A DNA stretch of 12,169 nt from contig JAJXWE010000015.1 in assembly GCA_021781775.1 (NCBI GenBank), positions 1 to 12,169 on the forward strand, given 5' to 3'. This DNA comes from Pseudomonadota bacterium (GTDB taxonomy: Bacteria > Pseudomonadota > Gammaproteobacteria > Steroidobacterales > Steroidobacteraceae). Each line of letters opens with the position of its first letter. Position 1 is the first letter of the stretch. The translations under genes were made by a program, and so were the position numbers. This document shows positions 9,045 to 12,169 of the stretch, in pieces. The notes below the pieces were generated by a model that did not search any database, had not been told where the DNA came from, and was given only the letters and a program-made list of their open reading frames with translations.

Positions 9045-9052
9045 AATCAACC

Positions 9053-10474
9053 ATGAACGCCACGCTGAAGCCGGCCGCCGCGCCCGCGGACTGCAAGGTC
9101 GCCGACCTGTCGCTCGCCGACTGGGGACGCAAGGAAATTCTCATTGCCGAGACGGAAATGCCGGGCCTGATGGCCATCCGCGAGGAATATGCCGCCGCGC
9201 AACCGCTCGCCGGGGCGCGCATCAGCGGCTCGCTGCACATGACCATCCAGACCGCTGTGCTGATCGAGACCCTGCAGGCTCTCGGCGCACAGGTGCGTTG
9301 GGCCTCGTGCAACATCTTCTCGACGCAGGATCACGCCGCTGCAGCGATCGCCGCGCGCGGCACGCCGGTGTTCGCCTGGAAGGGTGAGTCGCTCGCCGAC
9401 TACTGGGATTACACGCACCGGATCTTCGAGTGGTCCGATGGCCAGTACACCAACATGATTCTCGATGACGGCGGCGATGCGACACTGCTGATGCATCTCG
9501 GTGCGCGCGCCGAGACCGACCCGTCGGTGATCGCCAAGCCGGCGAGCGAGGAGGAAACGGCGCTGTTCGCCTCGATCCGCGCCAAGCTGGCCCAGCATGC
9601 AAAGTGGTACTCGAGCCGCATCGGCCACATCCGCGGCGTGACGGAGGAGACGACGACCGGCGTGCACCGCCTGTATCAGATGGCCAAAGAGGGGCGACTC
9701 GCCTTCCCGGCCATCAACGTCAACGACTCGGTCACCAAAAGCAAGTTCGACAACTTGTACGGCTGCCGCGAATCACTGGTCGACGGCATCAAGCGCGCCA
9801 CGGACGTGATGGTGGCCGGGAAAATTGCCGTGGTCTGCGGCTACGGCGACGTCGGCAAGGGATGCGCGCAGGCGCTGCGGGCGCTCGCGGCCCAGGTTTG
9901 GGTCACCGAGGTCGATCCGATCTGCGCGCTGCAGGCGGCGATGGAGGGCTTCCGGGTGGTGACCATGGACTATGCGGCCGACAAGGCCGATCTGTTCGTC
10001 ACGGCCACCGGCAACCTGCATGTCATCGCGCATGATCACATGGCGCGCATGCGGCACAACGCGATCGTCTGCAACATCGGGCATTTCGACAACGAGATCG
10101 ACGTGGCCAGTCTGCGGCGCTACCGCTGGGAGAACATCAAGCCGCAGGTCGACCATGTCATATTCCCCGACGGCCGGCGGCTGATCCTCCTCGCCGAAGG
10201 TCGCCTGGTGAATCTGGGCTGCGCCACGGGTCATCCGAGCTACGTGATGAGCTCAAGTTTTGCCAACCAGACCCTTGCACAGATCGAGCTGTTCTGCAAT
10301 ACGGTGAAGTATCCGACCGGCGTGTACGTGCTGCCGAAGCAACTCGACGAGAAGGTTGCGCGGTTGCAGCTGACTCGATTCAACGCACAATTGACGGAAC
10401 TCACGGAGCAACAGGCCGGCTATATCGGCGTTGATCGCGCCGGTCCCTACAAGTCGGATCATTACCGCTACTGA
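9053..10474 (+). CDS. ahcY: S-adenosylhomocysteine hydrolase (adenosylhomocysteinase)
   Basis: This NAD+-containing cytoplasmic enzyme splits SAH into adenosine and homocysteine, removing the product inhibitor of methyltransferases. The 473-residue protein has the substrate region GSLHMTIQTAVLIETL and WASCNIFSTQDHAAAA, then TTGVHRLY and INVNDSVTKSKFDN. The NAD site is GYGDVGKG (263-270), and the C-terminus ends KSDHYRY, the family signature. The start at 9053 is set by GGAG (9040-9043) nine bases upstream. An in-frame ATG at 9029 lies immediately after the riboswitch pseudoknot and has no site of its own, and longer versions would run into the riboswitch. Expression should rise when SAH accumulates. 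The enzyme is the functional partner of MetK and of the upstream kinase. Confidence 0.97.
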   Translation: MNATLKPAAAPADCKVADLSLADWGRKEILIAETEMPGLMAIREEYAAAQPLAGARISGSLHMTIQTAVLIETLQALGAQVRWASCNIFSTQDHAAAAIAARGTPVFAWKGESLADYWDYTHRIFEWSDGQYTNMILDDGGDATLLMHLGARAETDPSVIAKPASEEETALFASIRAKLAQHAKWYSSRIGHIRGVTEETTTGVHRLYQMAKEGRLAFPAINVNDSVTKSKFDNLYGCRESLVDGIKRATDVMVAGKIAVVCGYGDVGKGCAQALRALAAQVWVTEVDPICALQAAMEGFRVVTMDYAADKADLFVTATGNLHVIAHDHMARMRHNAIVCNIGHFDNEIDVASLRRYRWENIKPQVDHVIFPDGRRLILLAEGRLVNLGCATGHPSYVMSSSFANQTLAQIELFCNTVKYPTGVYVLPKQLDEKVARLQLTRFNAQLTELTEQQAGYIGVDRAGPYKSDHYRY

Positions 10475-10482
10475 GCGTCGCC

Positions 10483-10510
10483 ACGGCCGTCCCCGTCCGG
10501 GGACGGCCGT
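10483..10510 (+). terminator. Hairpin at the end of the SAM-cycle operon
   Basis: The arms 10483-10494 and 10499-10510 form a perfect 12-bp GC-rich stem with a 4-nt GTCC loop, eight bases after the ahcY stop. The following bases are not T-rich, so termination may be partial or need Rho; mRNA 3'-end protection is an alternative role. Confidence 0.6.
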
Positions 10511-10568
10511 CAACGTGATTGTGTGTCGAACCTGACCACGTAACACACGACAGACTTCCTACAACATA

Positions 10569-10586
10569 CCAACTGAAAGAAGTTGG
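10569..10586 (+). promoter_or_regulatory. Candidate operator dyad overlapping the small-HTH-gene promoter
   Basis: CCAACT and AGTTGG form a perfect 6+6 inverted repeat with a 6-nt spacer, and its right half overlaps the -35 box at 10583-10588. This is a classical repressor position. An AGTTGG copy recurs at 10628-10633 in the leader. The binding protein is unknown; autoregulation by the downstream gene is a guess. Confidence 0.4.
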
Positions 10587-10611
10587 ACGCGCGTTAAAAT
10601 GCGTGTATGAT
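10583..10611 (+). promoter_or_regulatory. Promoter of the small HTH-like gene
   Basis: TTGGAC (10583-10588) and TATGAT (10606-10611) are separated by exactly 17 nt. The first differs from TTGACA at two positions and the second from TATAAT at one. The predicted start is near 10618, giving a leader of about 38 nt that contains the GGGAG ribosome site at 10643-10647. It is the best-formed promoter in the window. Confidence 0.75.
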
Positions 10612-10655
10612 GCGGCGACAACCCTGTAGTTGGGTGTTTTTTGGGAGTCTTATAG

Positions 10656-10859
10656 ATGGCGAAACGTCCCTCGAATGACGGCGCGTCCTGGAGCGCCAGT
10701 GAGCTGAAGACCTTGAAGGCGCTCGCGAAGGCTGGCACTCCGACCACCGAGGTCGCGAAGAAGCTCGGGCGTACCCCGGCGGCGGTGCAGCAGAAGGCCA
10801 TGCGCGCCGGAATTTCCTTCCGGGCCGCCAAGCGGGCCGGCGCGCGCAAGAAGAAGTAA
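10656..10859 (+). CDS. Small basic protein with a Myb/GcrA-like helix-turn-helix appearance, function unknown
   Basis: This 67-residue Lys/Arg-rich protein has a central WSASELKTLKALAKAG helix, then EVAKKLGRTPAAVQQKAMRAGI. The pattern (Trp, acidic-Leu helix, short turn, LGR-T-xx-AV recognition-like helix) resembles Myb/SANT-type domains and the N-terminal DNA-binding part of GcrA. That comparison is by eye only. The C-terminus is a strongly basic tail ending RKKK, consistent with nucleic-acid binding. The start has a good GGGAG site eight bases upstream. The gene is transcribed alone, between its own promoter and a strong intrinsic terminator. Being real is likely given these signals. The role is unknown; a nucleoid or regulatory protein is the simplest guess. 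Confidence 0.85.
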   Translation: MAKRPSNDGASWSASELKTLKALAKAGTPTTEVAKKLGRTPAAVQQKAMRAGISFRAAKRAGARKKK

Positions 10860-10877
10860 GCGCCAGGCGTCACACGC

Positions 10878-10922
10878 AGGCCGGGCGGCCGCGCAGAGCG
10901 GGCGCCCGGCCTCTTGTTTTTT
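10878..10922 (+). terminator. Intrinsic terminator of the small HTH-like gene
   Basis: The stem 10878-10887 pairs exactly with 10903-10912 (10 bp, GC-rich), and a run of six T (10917-10922) follows within five bases. It starts 18 bases after the stop codon, as expected for a rho-independent terminator. Confidence 0.85.
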
Positions 10923-11054
10923 GGCCCCGATTCCGGCCGAGCTGTCGTTCCCTGTCAGGCTCGGGGCTTGTCAGGGACGGAATTAATTGCCAAACTTCGA
11001 CGGTTGATCAGGACTGATTCCTTTCTCATGAACTGCGTCTCGTAAGGGGGCCCC

Positions 11055-11759
11055 ATGCGGCAGGCATTACGGTTTTCGATAGGAGTTGCGGCACTGGCGT
11101 TGGCTGGATGCGGCGTGCGTGTGCAGAACCAGACGCCCACGCAGTTTCAGGCCAATCCGGACATCGGCATGTATCCGTTGTCGGCGACCATCAAGACGGG
11201 CGCCCTGGTGAGTCAACCGGTCTATGTCTTCCAGGTCGGCGGCGGCCAGAAGGTTCCGCTGCATGCGGACGCTACGGGCACCGTTTTCCGCACCATGTAT
11301 CCGGTGCGCTGCAAGAGCAGCTTCCCGGTGCAGTACCTGGCGGTCTGGCGCGTGCAGGGCATGGCCACCCGTCAGAAGCTCTTCCCGGCCCAGCCGATCG
11401 ACGTCCAGCTGACCCAGCCGCCGCTCACCAAGGACGCGATCATCAGCAGCGCGGGGGCGCCGAAGAAGGGCGAGTGGCAGGGCGCGGTGAACTACGTGTT
11501 CGCAACCGCGCAGAACACGAGCATCACCGGCGCGAAGATCGAGCCGTCGGGCACCACCAAGGCCGATGAGCTCGCCGCCAAGGCGATTCACATCGTGAGC
11601 ACGTTCCCGATCGCCGCATCGTGCGATACGCCGACCGGCGTCGTGCTTGCCTCGCGCGACCGCACTGCGCATGCGAATCTGGTGATCACCACCGATTCGA
11701 CGTTCGCTCCGACCTGGACGACGGCGGTGACCTTCGTGCCGCAGGCCGCCGGCGAGTAG
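11055..11759 (+). CDS. Predicted lipoprotein of unknown function
   Basis: The 234-residue product begins with a short basic n-region (MRQALR), a hydrophobic stretch and a lipobox LAGC, with the lipidated Cys at 19. The residue after Cys is Gly and no Asp is at +2, so outer-membrane sorting by the Lol system would be expected. The mature part has no recognised motif. It is rich in Thr, Ala, Gln and beta-type segments and contains two further Cys (86, 190) that could form a disulfide in the periplasm. No transmembrane segment is seen after the signal. The start at 11055 has an AAGGGGG site (11044-11050) close upstream (four bases). It is followed directly by a strong terminator, so it appears monocistronic. 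I do not recognise the family. Confidence 0.85.
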   Translation: MRQALRFSIGVAALALAGCGVRVQNQTPTQFQANPDIGMYPLSATIKTGALVSQPVYVFQVGGGQKVPLHADATGTVFRTMYPVRCKSSFPVQYLAVWRVQGMATRQKLFPAQPIDVQLTQPPLTKDAIISSAGAPKKGEWQGAVNYVFATAQNTSITGAKIEPSGTTKADELAAKAIHIVSTFPIAASCDTPTGVVLASRDRTAHANLVITTDSTFAPTWTTAVTFVPQAAGE

Positions 11760-11783
11760 TCCGGCCGCTGAGGTCGAACGAAT

Positions 11784-11822
11784 CGAACGGGGTTCGCCGC
11801 TGGCGAACCCCGTTCGTATTTT
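11784..11822 (+). terminator. Intrinsic terminator of the lipoprotein gene
   Basis: Perfect 15-bp inverted repeat (11784-11798 with 11802-11816) around a GCT loop, followed by TATTTT. It begins 25 bases after the lipoprotein stop codon. The T tract is interrupted by one A but the stem is very strong. Confidence 0.85.
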
Positions 11823-12025
11823 GGGGGGAGAGAACGCACCGGGCGAGGCGACTCAAATCCTGGACGATTCCTAAAAGGTGGCGCACGGGGGGGATTCTGC
11901 GCCGTCCGGGAGCCGCTCTCAGCACCGGTGCGGGAGAGAGTCTGGCAGGGTGGCGCTGAACCGAGCGTGAACCATGTGGAGAATTTCCCGCGCCGTTGGG
12001 GAACGGGATCACACGGGCGCATGGG

Positions 12026-12031
12026 TATAAT
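12026..12031 (+). promoter_or_regulatory. Consensus -10 box directly before the methyltransferase start
   Basis: A perfect TATAAT ends six bases before the ATG at 12038. Standard spacing places the transcription start on or next to that ATG, so the mRNA would be leaderless; no Shine-Dalgarno is present. A -35 at normal distance is poor, and the TTGGGG at 11996-12001 is too far (24 nt). Confidence 0.5.
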
Positions 12032-12037
12032 GCGCGC

Positions 12038-12169
12038 ATGATCGATGACTCGACCCGACGGTTCTCCAGCCGCGTTGCTGACTACGTCAAGTCGCGGCCA
12101 TCCTATCCACTCGAAGCACTGCGCTACCTGCGCGAGCACCATGGCCTTGCGCCCGGTTCGCGCGTGGCC
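12038..12169 (+). CDS. Class I SAM-dependent methyltransferase, N-terminal fragment (runs off window)
   Basis: Only 44 residues are visible. RRFSSRVADYVKSRPSYP followed by a helix and GLAPGSRVA is the typical N-terminus of a large group of small-molecule SAM-dependent methyltransferases (Methyltransf_11/25 type). In that group the next residues usually form the DxGxGTG SAM loop, which lies outside the window. The substrate cannot be told. The start is ATG 12038, just downstream of the TATAAT box. Its product would add to the SAH pool handled by ahcY, though no direct link is shown. Confidence 0.75.
   Translation, partial: MIDDSTRRFSSRVADYVKSRPSYPLEALRYLREHHGLAPGSRVA

Noticed and set aside
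8966..9052. Longer N-terminus for AhcY
   Set aside because: It would translate the SAH riboswitch. The ATG at 9053 has the ribosome site and gives a normal family length.
10621..10642. Terminator-like hairpin plus T6 in the leader of the small HTH-like gene
   Set aside because: The stem is only 4 bp (ACCC/GGGT), too weak for termination; the T run more likely just precedes the SD.
11840..11945. Possible tRNA or tRNA remnant on the minus strand (tRNA-like GGGATTC string)
   Set aside because: The T-loop consensus is broken (ATTCTGCGCC instead of ATTCGAACC), and no acceptor or anticodon stem could be built.

Overview
The window is a GC-rich (roughly two-thirds G+C by eye), densely coded stretch of a proteobacterial chromosome. 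All convincing genes are on the + strand. The soluble FdsGBACD-type formate dehydrogenase, the glutathione-dependent formaldehyde route, the metK-ahcY pairing and a SAH riboswitch all fit Pseudomonadota. A gammaproteobacterium is my best guess, but the sequence alone does not settle the class.

Region 1 (1-6567) is a C1-oxidation block. It opens with the C-terminal part of S-formylglutathione hydrolase, which releases formate from S-formylglutathione. After a 118-nt gap come five tightly packed genes in the order fdsG-fdsB-fdsA-fdhD(fdsC)-fdsD. They encode the NAD+-dependent molybdenum formate dehydrogenase, its sulfurtransferase and its small delta subunit. Together the block would turn the end product of formaldehyde detoxification into CO2 and NADH. 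fdsG has a -10-like box so close to its ATG that a nearly leaderless mRNA is predicted.

Region 2 (6568-10510) is an S-adenosylmethionine cycle block: a PfkB/adenosine-kinase-type kinase, metK (SAM synthetase) and ahcY (S-adenosylhomocysteine hydrolase). Between metK and ahcY lie two strong hairpins and then a SAH riboswitch. Its P1 stem, internal hairpin and long-range pseudoknot can all be traced in the sequence. The 3' pseudoknot strand can alternatively pair with the ahcY Shine-Dalgarno, which suggests a translational ON switch. The kinase would remove the adenosine made by AhcY and pull that reversible reaction forward.

Region 3 (10511-12169) holds three single-gene units. The first is a 67-residue basic protein with a Myb/GcrA-like helix-turn-helix look, with its own good promoter, an overlapping dyad and a terminator. 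The second is a 234-residue predicted lipoprotein of unknown function, ended by a perfect 15-bp terminator hairpin. The third is the beginning of a class I SAM-dependent methyltransferase that also appears to be leaderless.

No CRISPR array, rRNA, tRNA, insertion sequence or phage gene is visible. The most informative non-coding feature is the SAH riboswitch with its possible SD-sequestering alternative fold. The least understood genes are the small HTH-like protein and the lipoprotein.
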